This document shows positions 43,637-52,500 of a stretch of DNA of 64,000 nucleotides, in pieces. The stretch's first letter is position 1; each line of letters starts with the position of its first letter. Source of the DNA: Kitasatospora cheerisanensis KCTC 2395 (GTDB lineage Bacteria > Actinomycetota > Actinomycetes > Streptomycetales > Streptomycetaceae); contig NZ_KK853997.1 of assembly GCF_000696185.1 (NCBI RefSeq), forward strand, positions 7,643,220 through 7,707,219. The letters are read 5' to 3'. Under the pieces are notes generated by a model, which did not search any database, was not told the DNA's origin, and worked only from the letters and a program-made list of their open reading frames with translations. The position numbers and the translations under genes are program-made.

Positions 43637-44281
43637 ATGAACGAGCCGCTGGCGCGGGCGCAGCGTGAGCACTGGGAGCGGACGTACGCCAACCACCCCG
43701 GCATGTACGGCGAGCGGCCGTCGGAGTCGGCGGAGCACGCCGCCGCGGTGTTCCCGCCGGGCGGGGCCGTCCTGGAGCTCGGCGCCGGCCACGGACGGGA
43801 CGCGCTGTACTTCGCCCGCCAGGGCTTCACGGTGACCGCTGCCGATTTCAGTCCCGTCGGCCTCGAACAACTGGCCGCGCGGGCCGCCGCCGAGGGCCTG
43901 GCGGTGAGCACCGTGGCCCAGGACGTCCGCGAACCGCTGCCCCTGCCGGACGGGTCGGTCGACGCCGTGTACGCGCACATGCTGTTCTGCATGGCGCTGT
44001 CCACGGCCGAGTTGGAAGCGCTGGTCCGGGAGGTACGGCGGGTCCTGCGGCCCGGGGGAGTGCTGGTCTACACCGTCCGGCACACCGGCGATGCGCACTA
44101 CGGGACCGGCACCGGCCACGGCGACGACATCTGGGAGCACGGCGGTTTCGCGGTGCACTTCTTCTCGCGCGAGTTGGTTGACCGCCTTGCGGAGGGCTGG
44201 GGGCCGGCCGAGATCGAGGCTTTCGAGGAGGGAGACCTGCCGCGCCGGCTGTGGCGGGTGACGCAGCGTCGGGTGGACTGA
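43637..44281 (+). CDS. Class I SAM-dependent methyltransferase
   Basis: 214 residues with motif I GAVLELGAGHGRDALYFA (about 44-61), an acidic strand-2 loop (VTAADFS), and the DGSVDAVYAHMLFCM and VRRVLRPGGVLVYTVRH strands of a Methyltransf_11/25-type fold. Near the C terminus, HFFSRELVDRLAEGW and RRLWRVTQRRVD are conserved among small tellurite/thiopurine-resistance-like methyltransferases. Substrate is unknown. AGGAGAGGCGAGG precedes the ATG at 43637. It is divergent from nfo with a 187-base gap. Confidence 0.84.
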   Translation: MNEPLARAQREHWERTYANHPGMYGERPSESAEHAAAVFPPGGAVLELGAGHGRDALYFARQGFTVTAADFSPVGLEQLAARAAAEGLAVSTVAQDVREPLPLPDGSVDAVYAHMLFCMALSTAELEALVREVRRVLRPGGVLVYTVRHTGDAHYGTGTGHGDDIWEHGGFAVHFFSRELVDRLAEGWGPAEIEAFEEGDLPRRLWRVTQRRVD

Positions 44282-44573
44282 TGCGGGTTCTTCGGGTGAC
44301 CCGAGTGTGCCGGGTGCTGCTGGGCGTGGCGGTGTGTTGAGGAGGGGGGCGTGACGCCGGGAGGGGCGCGGGATCGGATCCCGGGCCCCTCGTGGAGTGC
44401 CGGTTCGCACTGGGGGCAGCCAGCCGGTCTTGTCGGCGGGTGCGGGTGGTGTCCGTCGGCTCGACGGGTTGGGGCAGCTTGGTCGATCGGGTTGGGGTGG
44501 GCCGGTCTGTCCGGACGGCGGGTCGGGTCGGGCCCTGGCCGACGTGCGGCCGGCTTGAGCGGTCCGAGACGGG

Positions 44574-45767
44574 TCAGCCGGTGGGCTCCAGGGAACTGGA
44601 GGCGACCGGGGCGTCCGCCGACTTGCGGTGGCGCATGGCCGTGGCGGACGGGATCAGCGCGGCCGCCAGCAGCGTGACGACGACGAAGGAGACCGTCAGC
44701 GAACTCGCCTGGGCGATGCCGCCGACCACGGCCGGGGCGACCAGGCCGGAGGTGTAGGTGATGGTGGCGACGCCCGCGATGGACTGGCTCGGGTTGGTGC
44801 CCGCCCGCCCGGCGGCGGCGAACGCCAGCGGGACGACCACGGCGATGCCGATGCCGATCAGGGCGAACCCCGGGATGGCCACGTACGGGCTGTCGGCCAG
44901 CACCACCAGCAGCCCGCCGACGGCGGCGACACCGCCGCTGACCCGCACCGTGCGCACCGGCCCGAGCCGCCGGATCACCGCGTCACCCGCCAGGCGGGCC
45001 GCGGCCATGGTGGCGGAGAAGGCGGTGAAGCAGGCGGCGGCGGTCGAGGCCGACGCGCCGGTGATGTCGCGCAGGTAGACGCCGCTCCAGTCCATCGACG
45101 CGCCCTCGGCGAACACCGCGCAGAAGCCGACCAGGCCGATGACCAGCGCCTCCTTCGGCGGCAGCGCGAAGCGGGGCGGGGCCTCCTCGCCGGCGGTCGG
45201 CCGTACGTCGAGCACGCCGCGCGACACCGCCTGTGCGAGCAGCACCAGGACCAGGGCGGTCACCGCGAACTGAAGCCGGGCGTCCACCTGCTGATGCGCC
45301 GCCAGCACACCGAAGCCGGAGGCGATCAGGCCGCCCAGGCTCCACATCCCGTGCAGGCCCGACATGACCGACCGGCCGAGCCGCTCCTCGACCTCGACGC
45401 CCTGGGCGTTCATCGCCACGTCCGACATGCCGGCCGTGGCGCCGTAGAGGAACAGGGCGAGGCAGAGCACCACGAGGTGCGGGGAGAGCGCAGGCAGTGC
45501 CAGCGAGAGGCACCAGAGCGACAGCAGACCCTGGAGCGCCGCGCGGGCACCGAAGCGGTGCACGATGCGGCCGGCCAGTGGCATCGCCACCGAGGCGCCG
45601 ATCGCCGGGAAGACCAGGGCGAGACCGAGCTGACCGGGACTCAGATCAAGGTGGTCCTTGATCCACGGGATGCGGGTGACGAAGGTGCCGGTGACGGCAC
45701 CGTGGACGGCGAACACCAGCGCCACGCTCACCCTTGCGCGCTGGACGTCCTTGAGAGTTTCGCCCAT
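44574..45767 (-). CDS. MFS transporter regulated by the divergent ROK protein
   Basis: 397 residues, 12 helices: VALVFAVHGAVTGTFVTRIPWI, MPLAGRIVHRFGARAALQG, ATAGMSDVAMNAQGVEVEERLGRSVMSGLHGMWSLGG. The MSDVAMN-Q and LHGMWSLGG motifs mark the FucP/YbjJ-like branch. It is divergent from a ROK regulator with only 84 bases between and a perfect palindrome in the middle. The arrangement matches S. coelicolor SCO1448/SCO1447 (RokL6), where the transporter is tied to glucosamine or amino-sugar handling; that orthology is from memory and should be treated as a hypothesis. GGGGGAG precedes the ATG at 45767. Confidence 0.85.
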   Translation of the reverse strand: MGETLKDVQRARVSVALVFAVHGAVTGTFVTRIPWIKDHLDLSPGQLGLALVFPAIGASVAMPLAGRIVHRFGARAALQGLLSLWCLSLALPALSPHLVVLCLALFLYGATAGMSDVAMNAQGVEVEERLGRSVMSGLHGMWSLGGLIASGFGVLAAHQQVDARLQFAVTALVLVLLAQAVSRGVLDVRPTAGEEAPPRFALPPKEALVIGLVGFCAVFAEGASMDWSGVYLRDITGASASTAAACFTAFSATMAAARLAGDAVIRRLGPVRTVRVSGGVAAVGGLLVVLADSPYVAIPGFALIGIGIAVVVPLAFAAAGRAGTNPSQSIAGVATITYTSGLVAPAVVGGIAQASSLTVSFVVVTLLAAALIPSATAMRHRKSADAPVASSSLEPTG

Positions 45768-45804
45768 GCCGGGCTCCCCCTTGGGTCGGTCGGATGGCAA
45801 TAAA

Positions 45805-45827
45805 CTATCAGGGACCCTGCCTGATAG
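45805..45827. promoter_or_regulatory. Operator for the ROK regulator
   Basis: CTATCAGG-N7-CCTGATAG, a perfect 8-base inverted repeat with seven-base spacer (45805-45812, 45820-45827), centred in the 84 bases between the MFS and ROK genes. It equals the consensus I recall for S. coelicolor RokL6. It lies in the only AT-rich part of the gap, beside GGCAATAAA, so it would overlap at least one promoter. Confidence 0.85.
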
Positions 45828-45851
45828 AAACCTCTGGAAGGATGCAGGCTC

Positions 45852-47177
45852 ATGACGACCGCTCGCACCGCCACGCCGAGCACCGCCCGGGCTATCAACG
45901 ACCGGCTGGCCCTCGACCTGTTGCTCGAACGCGGCCCGCTCACCGCATCCGACCTCCGCACGCTGACCGGGCTTTCCCGCCCCACCGTCGCCGACCTGCT
46001 CGATCGACTGCAGCGCGGCGGGCTGGTCGCCCAGACCGGTGAGAGTGCCGCGCTGCGCCGCGGCCCCAACGCCCGGCTGTACGGCCTGGTCGCCGATCGC
46101 GCCCACCTCGCCGGCATCGACATCCGCGCGACCGGCGTCAGCCTGGTGGTCGCCGACCTGACTGGCCGGACGCTCGGCACCGCGACTATCGAGGCGCCGG
46201 GTGAGAGCGGGATCGGTCAGGACGATGCTGGTCGGGAGGACGCTCGGCGGGCGGACGCCGGTGGGGACGGCGCGGGTGGGGACGGCGAGGGCGGCGGGGC
46301 GGGTGTGGCCGGTGCTGGTGCCTGCTCCGGTGGGCCCGGTGGTGGGTTGGGCGAGGGGGACCTCCTGGTGGAGCGGACGGTCGAGACGCTGCTCGCGACC
46401 GCCGCCGAGGCCGGGGCCCGTGAACTGCACACCGTCGCGGTCGGTGCGCCCGGCCTGGTGGACCCGGTGAGCGGAGCGCTCAACAACTCCGGGAAGCTGC
46501 CCGAGTGGCACACCAAGCTCCTCGCGGCCCTGCGCGCCCGGCCGGGGACGGAGGTCATCCTCGAGAACGAGGTGAACCTGGCGGGCATCGCCGAACACCG
46601 CATCGGCGCCGCCCGCGGCAGGAAGGACTTCGCCCTGATCTGGCTCGGCCACGGCGTCGGCGCGTCGGTGGTGCTGGACGGCCGGCTGCGACGAGGCGCA
46701 TCCGGCGGCACCGGTGAGATCGGGTTCCTGCCCGTCCCCGGAACGGTCGGCCTGCCGGGTGCCACCAAGTGCGACGGCGGTTTCCACTCCCTGGTGTCGA
46801 GCGCCGCGATCTGTGAACTCGGCGCCCGCCACGGCCTGCACGCCGAGCCGGACGGGCTGGAGCCCGGCGCCGAAGCCGTCGTGCGGCTCGCCGTCCGGAA
46901 CGGCGCCGAGGAGTTCCTGGAGGAGTTGGCCGGACGGATCGCCGTCGGTGCCTCCGCGATCTGCGTGGTGCTGGACCCCGGGTGCGTGGTGCTGGGCGGC
47001 GAGATCGGACAGGCCGGTGGCGCTGCCCTGGCCGCGCGCGTCGAGCGCCAGCTCGCCCGGCTCTCGCCGCTCGCCACCGAGGTCCGGGCCGGCACGGCGG
47101 GCGGCGGTGCGGTGCTCGCCGGTGCTGTCTTGACGGCCGGGGACGGGGCGCGACGCGAGCTGTTCGGAGGCGACTGA
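45852..47177 (+). CDS. rokL6: ROK-family transcriptional repressor (RokL6-like)
   Basis: 441 residues. A winged helix (DLRTLTGLSRPTVADLLDRLQRGGL, about residues 35-60) precedes a sugar-kinase-type ROK domain: YGLVADRAHLAGIDIRATG, TVAVGAPGLVDPVSGAL, ENEVNLAGIAEHRIGAARG, HGVGASVVLDGRLRRGASGGTGEIGFLP. The usual zinc motif C-x-C-G-x-x-G-C is not intact (KCDGGFHSLVSS). A Gly/Ala insertion of about 40 residues (around 120-165) interrupts the ROK domain. Family members are sugar-responsive repressors. The neighbouring palindrome and MFS gene support the RokL6 assignment, which controls glucosamine metabolism in S. coelicolor. The ATG is at 45852. Confidence 0.8.
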   Translation: MTTARTATPSTARAINDRLALDLLLERGPLTASDLRTLTGLSRPTVADLLDRLQRGGLVAQTGESAALRRGPNARLYGLVADRAHLAGIDIRATGVSLVVADLTGRTLGTATIEAPGESGIGQDDAGREDARRADAGGDGAGGDGEGGGAGVAGAGACSGGPGGGLGEGDLLVERTVETLLATAAEAGARELHTVAVGAPGLVDPVSGALNNSGKLPEWHTKLLAALRARPGTEVILENEVNLAGIAEHRIGAARGRKDFALIWLGHGVGASVVLDGRLRRGASGGTGEIGFLPVPGTVGLPGATKCDGGFHSLVSSAAICELGARHGLHAEPDGLEPGAEAVVRLAVRNGAEEFLEELAGRIAVGASAICVVLDPGCVVLGGEIGQAGGAALAARVERQLARLSPLATEVRAGTAGGGAVLAGAVLTAGDGARRELFGGD

Positions 47178-47709
47178 GGCTCTGGCCGGTTCCGTTGGGC
47201 GACGGTTGCGCCGGGTGCACGGCGGGCGTTCGAGACCGACGTGCTGTCGGGGCGGCGGGCGTTGAGGCAGAGCGGGGCGGGGTGACGTGTCGTCAGGCCC
47301 TGCGTGGCGCTCGGTGCTGCGTCGGCGGGCGGTGCTGCCTTGTTGGGCGGTGTGGGGTGGGGGAGTGAGCGGTTGGGCGGTGTGATCTCTGGCGTGGGCG
47401 TGGGCGTGGGCGTCGCTGTCGGCGTCGGCGTTGGCGTTGGCGTGGCCGTCGGTGGTGGGCCGGGGCAGGTGGAGTGTTCGTGCGGGTGATGGGGTGACGC
47501 GGACGCCCGAGGCTGCTGCTGCGAGGTGGCCGGCGGGCGGCAGGCTTTGCGGGCCGGGTGGGATCGGTGGGCGCGCGGGGGTGTGCCGGAGCGCGGCGGT
47601 GTCACGGTCGTCGGGGTGCGGAGGGCGGGGTGTGTGCGGAGAGATCGGCCGGTACGGCAGGATGACGGGGTCTTCCCCTCCTTCTGCGAGTTGCCCAGGA
47701 GCTGCATCG
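47178..47709. other. 532-base gap with hexanucleotide repeat
   Basis: No coding region I can support. It contains a degenerate GGCGT(G/T/C) hexamer tract (47391-47455, about 11 units) that would translate as Val-Gly repeats, and GC-rich sequence of low complexity. The AGGAG ribosome site of the TOBE gene lies at the right end. Confidence 0.5.
47391..47455. repeat. GGCGTN hexamer tract
   Basis: About eleven degenerate hexamers (GGCGTG, GGCGTC, GGCGTT). Prone to slippage; not inside a gene. Confidence 0.75.
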
Positions 47710-48123
47710 ATGGCCACCCCTGATCGGCCCGTCCACCCGTACCGCATCGGCGAGGCGGCCTCGATGCTGGGGGTGAGCGCCGACACCATGCGGCGGTGGG
47801 TGGACGCGGGGCGACTGCCGGCGACCCGTGACGAGAACGGCCACCGGATCATTGCCGGAGCTGAACTCGCCGCCTTTGCGCGCGAGTTGGCGCGACCGGA
47901 GAACAGCGAGGCGGAGGGCCGTTCTTCGGCCAGGAACCGGTTTCCCGGGATCGTGACAGCCGTGGTGCTGGGCGACGTGGCCGCGCAGGTGGAGATCCAG
48001 GCCGGTCCCTTCCGCGTCGTCTCGCTGATCAGCCGGGACTCGGCGGAGGAACTCGGGCTGGTGCCGGGCGCGCCCGCCACCGCCGTGATCAAGTCGACCA
48101 ACGTCGTCGTCGAGCGTCGCTGA
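47710..48123 (+). CDS. MerR-type HTH plus TOBE domain protein (molybdate-binding)
   Basis: 137 residues. An excisionase/MerR-like HTH (PYRIGEAASMLGVSADTMRRWVDAGRLPATRDENGHRII) is fused to a TOBE/MOP domain (NRFPGIVTAVVLGDVAAQVEIQAGP, VVSLISRDSAEELGLVPGAPATAVIKSTNVVVER). TOBE domains bind molybdate or tungstate oxyanions; the combination suggests a molybdenum-responsive regulator or a small Mo-binding store. There are no Mo transport genes next to it in this window; in other streptomycetes such genes often lie beside modABC. AGGAG precedes the ATG at 47710. Confidence 0.87.
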   Translation: MATPDRPVHPYRIGEAASMLGVSADTMRRWVDAGRLPATRDENGHRIIAGAELAAFARELARPENSEAEGRSSARNRFPGIVTAVVLGDVAAQVEIQAGPFRVVSLISRDSAEELGLVPGAPATAVIKSTNVVVERR

Positions 48124-48323
48124 TCCGACGCCCGCGCCGCTCTGAGCCACCGGTGGCCGAGGGATGAGCAGGAGCGCCCGAGCGCGAGGCTGACGGTCCG
48201 CAGGTTTCGGAGGCACCTGCACAGGGTCGACCGGGAGCCGCCTAGGATGCGGAGTTCTGCGGCCAACCGCTGGCGAGGCGGTCCGTGGTGTGAGTTGCCC
48301 GACTGTGCGAGAGGACGACCCCG

Positions 48324-49025
48324 TTGAAGAGCCGCGTGCGCGCCGTTGCCCACCGAGGCGACCCGTACCAGCACCGCGAGAACACCCTGCCGGCGGTCAG
48401 CGCCGCCCTCGCGGCGGGGGCGGACGCCGTCGAGGTCGACGTCCAACTCACCCGTGACGGCGTGCCGGTGCTGCTCCACGACCAGACCCTGGAACGGCTC
48501 TGGAACGACCCGCGCCCGATCAACCGCGTCACCTCCGAACAGCTCGCCGAACTGGCCCAGCCCGGCCTGCGGATCCCCACCCTCGCCGAGGCGCTCGCGG
48601 CCGTCGCGGAGACCGACGGCCGGCAGTTGCTGATCGACCTGGACGATGCTCGCCCCGCCGCCGCGACCTGGCGGACCGTCAGCGAGCTCGGACTGACCGA
48701 CCGGGTCGCGTTCTGCGGCTCCGTCGCTGCGATGCTCGCGGTGCGGGAAATCGCCCCGGGGGCGGAGATCTCGCTGACCTGGAACCGGCTGCAGCTGCCC
48801 AAGCAGCGCTTGCTGGAAGAGCTGCGGCCCCACTACCTCAATCCTCCCTTCGGCCTGGTCGACGAGCGTCTGGTGGCGAGCGTCCACGATGCCGGCCTGG
48901 CCCTTGCCACCTGGACCGTCGACCTGCGCAGGACGATGCGACGGATGCTCGACCTCGGCGTCGACTCGCTCACCTCGAACCGCGTGGCCCTGCTGCGCCG
49001 GACGATCGACCAGCACCGCCCCTGA
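48324..49025 (+). CDS. Glycerophosphodiester phosphodiesterase
   Basis: 233 residues, TTG start at 48324 behind GAGAGGACG. GDPD signatures: VAHRGDPYQHRENTLPA (catalytic His-Arg and metal Glu), DAVEVDVQLTRDGVPVLLHDQTLERL (second metal pair and the second catalytic His), and the C-terminal LATWTVDLRRTMRRMLDLGVDSLTSNR. It hydrolyses glycerophosphodiesters to glycerol-3-phosphate and alcohol. No signal peptide, so it is cytoplasmic, unlike the phosphate-starvation secreted forms. It stands alone; the 200 bases before it carry nothing I recognise. Confidence 0.9.
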   Translation: MKSRVRAVAHRGDPYQHRENTLPAVSAALAAGADAVEVDVQLTRDGVPVLLHDQTLERLWNDPRPINRVTSEQLAELAQPGLRIPTLAEALAAVAETDGRQLLIDLDDARPAAATWRTVSELGLTDRVAFCGSVAAMLAVREIAPGAEISLTWNRLQLPKQRLLEELRPHYLNPPFGLVDERLVASVHDAGLALATWTVDLRRTMRRMLDLGVDSLTSNRVALLRRTIDQHRP

Positions 49026-49611
49026 CCTTCGCCGGCGGGACGGTCGCGTGGGGAGGGGTCGGCCTTGGGTCGGTGCGGTGTCGAGGCCGTGCGGTGCCTG
49101 GAGGATGTGGTGACCTTCGAGCCGGCCAGGGCCTGTTGCACCTTTGCAGGACGGAGGCCCGGCCGCCAGGTACTGGGCCTTGCCGGGGTGACGGGGACGA
49201 CCTGTCGCCGACGGTGCGGCGGCGGTGGTGGTTCGGTTGGTCACGGTGCGGCCCGTCGGATCGGGTGAGCCCCGCGACATGCCGTTGGCGGCGTTCGCGC
49301 GAGCGAGCCACCGGCCGAGGTGTCTGCGTGTGGTCTGCCGTGCGGTGGCGACGGCTCGACTGAACGTCCTTGCGGCGAGGGTGAGGGCGGGCGGGGTCAC
49401 AGGGTCTCCAATCTGTCGGCCGACGCTGGTGCGGCGTCGGGGCTGGGAGTCGTCGGAGGTTGTAGGCGGCTGGGCCTGGAGTAGCGCGGGCCGGGCAGGT
49501 TGACGGTCCGTTTGGCGACCTTGGGGGCGCGCCGTGGCGAGGGTGGCTGGCCATCGAGGTGTCCGTTATGTGCTGAAATAGGACGATCATTGCGGCGCGT
49601 CGGCGGCGGAG
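49026..49611. other. 586-base gap, no gene supported
   Basis: Open frames here on both strands have arginine/proline-rich composition and no recognisable domain, typical of non-coding GC-rich DNA. Only the GGAGG ribosome site at 49607-49611 for the AI-2E-family gene is clear. Confidence 0.5.
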
Positions 49612-49620
49612 GTGGTGGCG

Positions 49621-51150
49621 GTGGCACGGGAGGACTCCCCGGATCCACGCGAGTCGAACGAGCCACCCGAGCCATCCGAGCCACCGGTGCCGTCCGACAG
49701 CAAACGCAGGGACGAGGGCAGCGCTGCGAGGGGCTCGGAGCCGCCTGATGTGAGTCACTCCAGCGACGGTCCGTCGACTGCGGGAGCGGGTGACAGTGCG
49801 GGCGATTCGGGCTCAGCCGATCGCGCACGACGCGGTGGCCGAGGTGCCGGTCCGGCGGAAGGTGCCGCAGCCGGTGAGGCCAGCGGAGAGCGGGCGGGCG
49901 GTCCTGTCGGCGGCGGAGAAGCCGGCGGGAGCGGCAGCGTTCCTTGGGTTGGGACGCGGGCGCCCGGCGAGCGGGCTGCATCAAGTGGGAACACCTCCAT
50001 AGGTGCTGAGGGGGCGTCGGGAACCGGCGGTGCGGTGGTGGCCACCCAATCTGTAGTGCCGGACGATCGGAGACCGGACCTGATGCTGCCGCCACCCATT
50101 CGTGCGGCTGCGGCCTGGTCGGCGGCGGTGATTCTGTTTCTCGGTGTTGCCGGATTCGTGGTGTTCGTGGTCGTGGAACTCAGGGCGGCGACCATTCCGA
50201 TGGTGATCGCGCTGCTCGCCACCGCCCTGCTCCATCCGGTCATGCCATGGCTGGTGAACCGGGGCGTCAGCCGCGGCGCGGCAGCCGGTCTGACCTGCGC
50301 CACCCTGGTGCTGGCCGTCACCGGCGGGATTGCACTGCTCGTCAACTCGCTGGTGCACAGCGCTCCGCAGATCGCCTCCGGTCTCCAGCAGGCCGGTGAC
50401 CGGATCGCTTCGTGGCTCGGGCCGCTCGGCGGCAAGATCCAGTACGCGCTCCAGCAGAGCTCCGGATCAGGCAGCAACCTGGTGGACTCCCTTGCCAGCG
50501 GGGTGCTGTCCGGGCTCGGTCTGGTCACCCAACTGCTGACCGGAGGAGTGTTGGCCCTCGCGCTGGTCTTCTTCTTCCTGCGCGACGGCCACCGGTTCGC
50601 TGACGCCATTCACGAGATGATGCCGGGCAAGCACTCCGACACGGTGATCGCGTGCGGTCAGCAGGCCTTCGCGGCGATGGCCGGTTTCATGCGCGGCACC
50701 ACGCTGATCGCACTGATCGATGCGACATTCATCTTCATCGGACTGCTGCTCCTCGGTGTTCCCGGAGCGGCCGGATTGGGCGCACTGGTTTTCATGGGTG
50801 CCTACATTCCTTTCGTCGGTGCCTTTCTCTCGGGAACGGCTGCGGTACTTGTGGCCCTGGCGGACGGCGGTCTCAGTACCGCCCTCTGGGCACTGGGGGT
50901 GGTACTGGCGGTGCAGGTGATCGAAGGCCACGTCCTTCAACCGCTCATCCAGAGCCGGACCGTCGAGCTCCACCCGGCGACGATCATGATTGCGGTGGTC
51001 GCCGGTGCCGGGATCGCCGGAATCATCGGCGCGCTGTTGGCCGTCCCGGTCAGTGCGGCGGGAGTCGGTGTGGTGTCGGTGCTTCGCGGGGGTGCGGGAA
51101 CACCGAGGGCTCTCACGAGCCGCCGCAAGCGGCAGCGTTCGCAGAACTGA
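49621..51150 (+). CDS. AI-2E family transporter (PerM/UPF0118)
   Basis: About 509 residues. A disordered N-terminal region of about 160 residues, rich in Gly/Ser/Glu/Pro, is followed by the permease with about eight helices: AAWSAAVILFLGVAGFVVFVVVELRAATIPMVIALLATALLHPVMPWLVNRG, VFFFLRDGHRFADAI, FMRGTTLIALIDATFIFIGLLLLGVPGA and QVIEGHVLQPLIQSRTVELHPATIMIAVVAG. Family members export or import varied solutes (Na+/H+ antiport or signalling molecules); the name reflects E. coli TqsA. The GTG at 49621 is nine bases after GGAGG; GTG at 49612 is also in frame. The long acidic head is unusual. Confidence 0.85.
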   Translation: MAREDSPDPRESNEPPEPSEPPVPSDSKRRDEGSAARGSEPPDVSHSSDGPSTAGAGDSAGDSGSADRARRGGRGAGPAEGAAAGEASGERAGGPVGGGEAGGSGSVPWVGTRAPGERAASSGNTSIGAEGASGTGGAVVATQSVVPDDRRPDLMLPPPIRAAAAWSAAVILFLGVAGFVVFVVVELRAATIPMVIALLATALLHPVMPWLVNRGVSRGAAAGLTCATLVLAVTGGIALLVNSLVHSAPQIASGLQQAGDRIASWLGPLGGKIQYALQQSSGSGSNLVDSLASGVLSGLGLVTQLLTGGVLALALVFFFLRDGHRFADAIHEMMPGKHSDTVIACGQQAFAAMAGFMRGTTLIALIDATFIFIGLLLLGVPGAAGLGALVFMGAYIPFVGAFLSGTAAVLVALADGGLSTALWALGVVLAVQVIEGHVLQPLIQSRTVELHPATIMIAVVAGAGIAGIIGALLAVPVSAAGVGVVSVLRGGAGTPRALTSRRKRQRSQN

Positions 51151-51357
51151 AGCGGTGCTGGATCAGCGGCGGGTGGGAACGCGCGTGGCTGGGAACGCCC
51201 GCCAGGCGCGGACATGACTGTTCATCAGCAGTGGCCTCCTTCGAAGGATCGGCGTTCGGGCTCCCCTTGGGCGAGTGGTGGGCCGTGCCGGGGCGTTGGC
51301 GGTAGCACCGCCGGGGCTGGGCCGGTCGGATGCCCCGGCCGTGCGGAAGAGGTCCGG

Positions 51358-52320
51358 TCAGGGAGCTGGGAAGTAGGTGGTGAGCCAGCGGTCGAGCTCG
51401 TCGAACACCCGTGCCCGGACCGGCTCGGCGGACAGGACCAGGTCGTGGACGCCACCTTCGACACGGATGGTGGTGACATGTCGACCGAGGCGTGGAGCGA
51501 GGGCGGCGATGTCGTCGGCTCGCAGGACCGCGTCGGTGTGCATCAGCGCGGGATCCCATCGGCTGGTCACGGTGGAAGCGGTGGAGGCCATCATCAGGAT
51601 CGGACAGTCGACGGAGAGCCCGCGCCGGACCGTTCGGTGCCCGCGCTGGATCGCCGCCAGCCAGCCCGCGTACAGCGGGAAGCCTTCGGCCGGCTTCAGC
51701 GTGAGGTCGAAGTTCCAGCTCCCGCGATGATCCTGGTGAAGACTGTGGACGTAGTGCGGGTTGAGCGGCGCCGGCAGCTTCCGGGTCGGGAGGGCCCGGC
51801 CGAGGGCGCTGAGGGCCGGAGCCCCGATGGTGCGAACCGCGGGTGCGGCGGGCATCGACAGGAACGGGCTGTTCAGGAACAGGCCGTCGACCAGACCGCG
51901 CCCCCTGCGACGCGCCGCCCACAGGGCCGCCACCAGCCCGCCGGTGGAGTGCCCGTTCACCAGGACCCGGGTGTGGCCGTCGAGCTCCCGGATCACCCGG
52001 ACCGCCTCGTCCAGTTCCTCGTCGTACGCGGCAAGGTCCGTGACGAAGTTGGGGGACTGGTGCGGCCGAAGCGATCGGCCGTACTTCCGCAGATCCAGGG
52101 CGTAGAAGGAGTAGCCGGCGGTGGTGAAGTGGTCGGCCAGGTGGGTCTGGAAGAAGTAGTCGGTGTAGCCGTGCAGGTACAGCACCGCCTGGCGGGAACC
52201 CGAAACCAGCCTGCGGACAAGCGTGGCACTGACTTCTCCCTCCTCGTCCGGGATCAGCGGGAGCTCCGTCGCCTCGTACGGGGCACCCAGGATGTCTTCG
52301 CGGAACTCCACTTCAGCCAC
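51358..52320 (-). CDS. Alpha/beta hydrolase (serine aminopeptidase/lysophospholipase-like)
   Basis: 320 residues in frame from a GTG at 52320, or 330 from a GTG at 52350. Catalytic features: AVLYLHGYTDYFFQTHLADH (oxyanion HG), ALDLRKYGRSLRPH, the nucleophile elbow VLVNGHSTGGLVAALWA (Ser of GHSTG), an Asp in WDPALMHTDAVLRADD and His in EGGVHDLVLS. This is the Hydrolase_4 family of monoacylglycerol lipase/lysophospholipase type. No signal peptide, so cytoplasmic. It converges on the AI-2E-family gene and is divergent from the spermidine-synthase-like gene. Confidence 0.85.
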   Translation of the reverse strand: MAEVEFREDILGAPYEATELPLIPDEEGEVSATLVRRLVSGSRQAVLYLHGYTDYFFQTHLADHFTTAGYSFYALDLRKYGRSLRPHQSPNFVTDLAAYDEELDEAVRVIRELDGHTRVLVNGHSTGGLVAALWAARRRGRGLVDGLFLNSPFLSMPAAPAVRTIGAPALSALGRALPTRKLPAPLNPHYVHSLHQDHRGSWNFDLTLKPAEGFPLYAGWLAAIQRGHRTVRRGLSVDCPILMMASTASTVTSRWDPALMHTDAVLRADDIAALAPRLGRHVTTIRVEGGVHDLVLSAEPVRARVFDELDRWLTTYFPAP

Positions 52321-52500
52321 ACCCACTCTCTGCTCTGCTGCGCCCACCACGGACCGCCCCGAGGTGGTAGTGCTTTCGCGACCATACCGGTCGGTAGTCG
52401 GCTCCGTTTGGGAAGACTGCCCTGGTGGGGCCTAAGCTGCCCGCATGGCTGACCCTTCGTCGATCGTTCTCCGCTCCGTCACGTTCCGGAGGGTTGCCCG

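Noticed and set aside
45768..49400. Long minus-strand open frame upstream of the MFS gene at 44574-45767
   Set aside because: It runs antisense to the ROK, TOBE and GDPD genes and shows no family motifs; the MFS gene begins at its own ATG with a good ribosome site.
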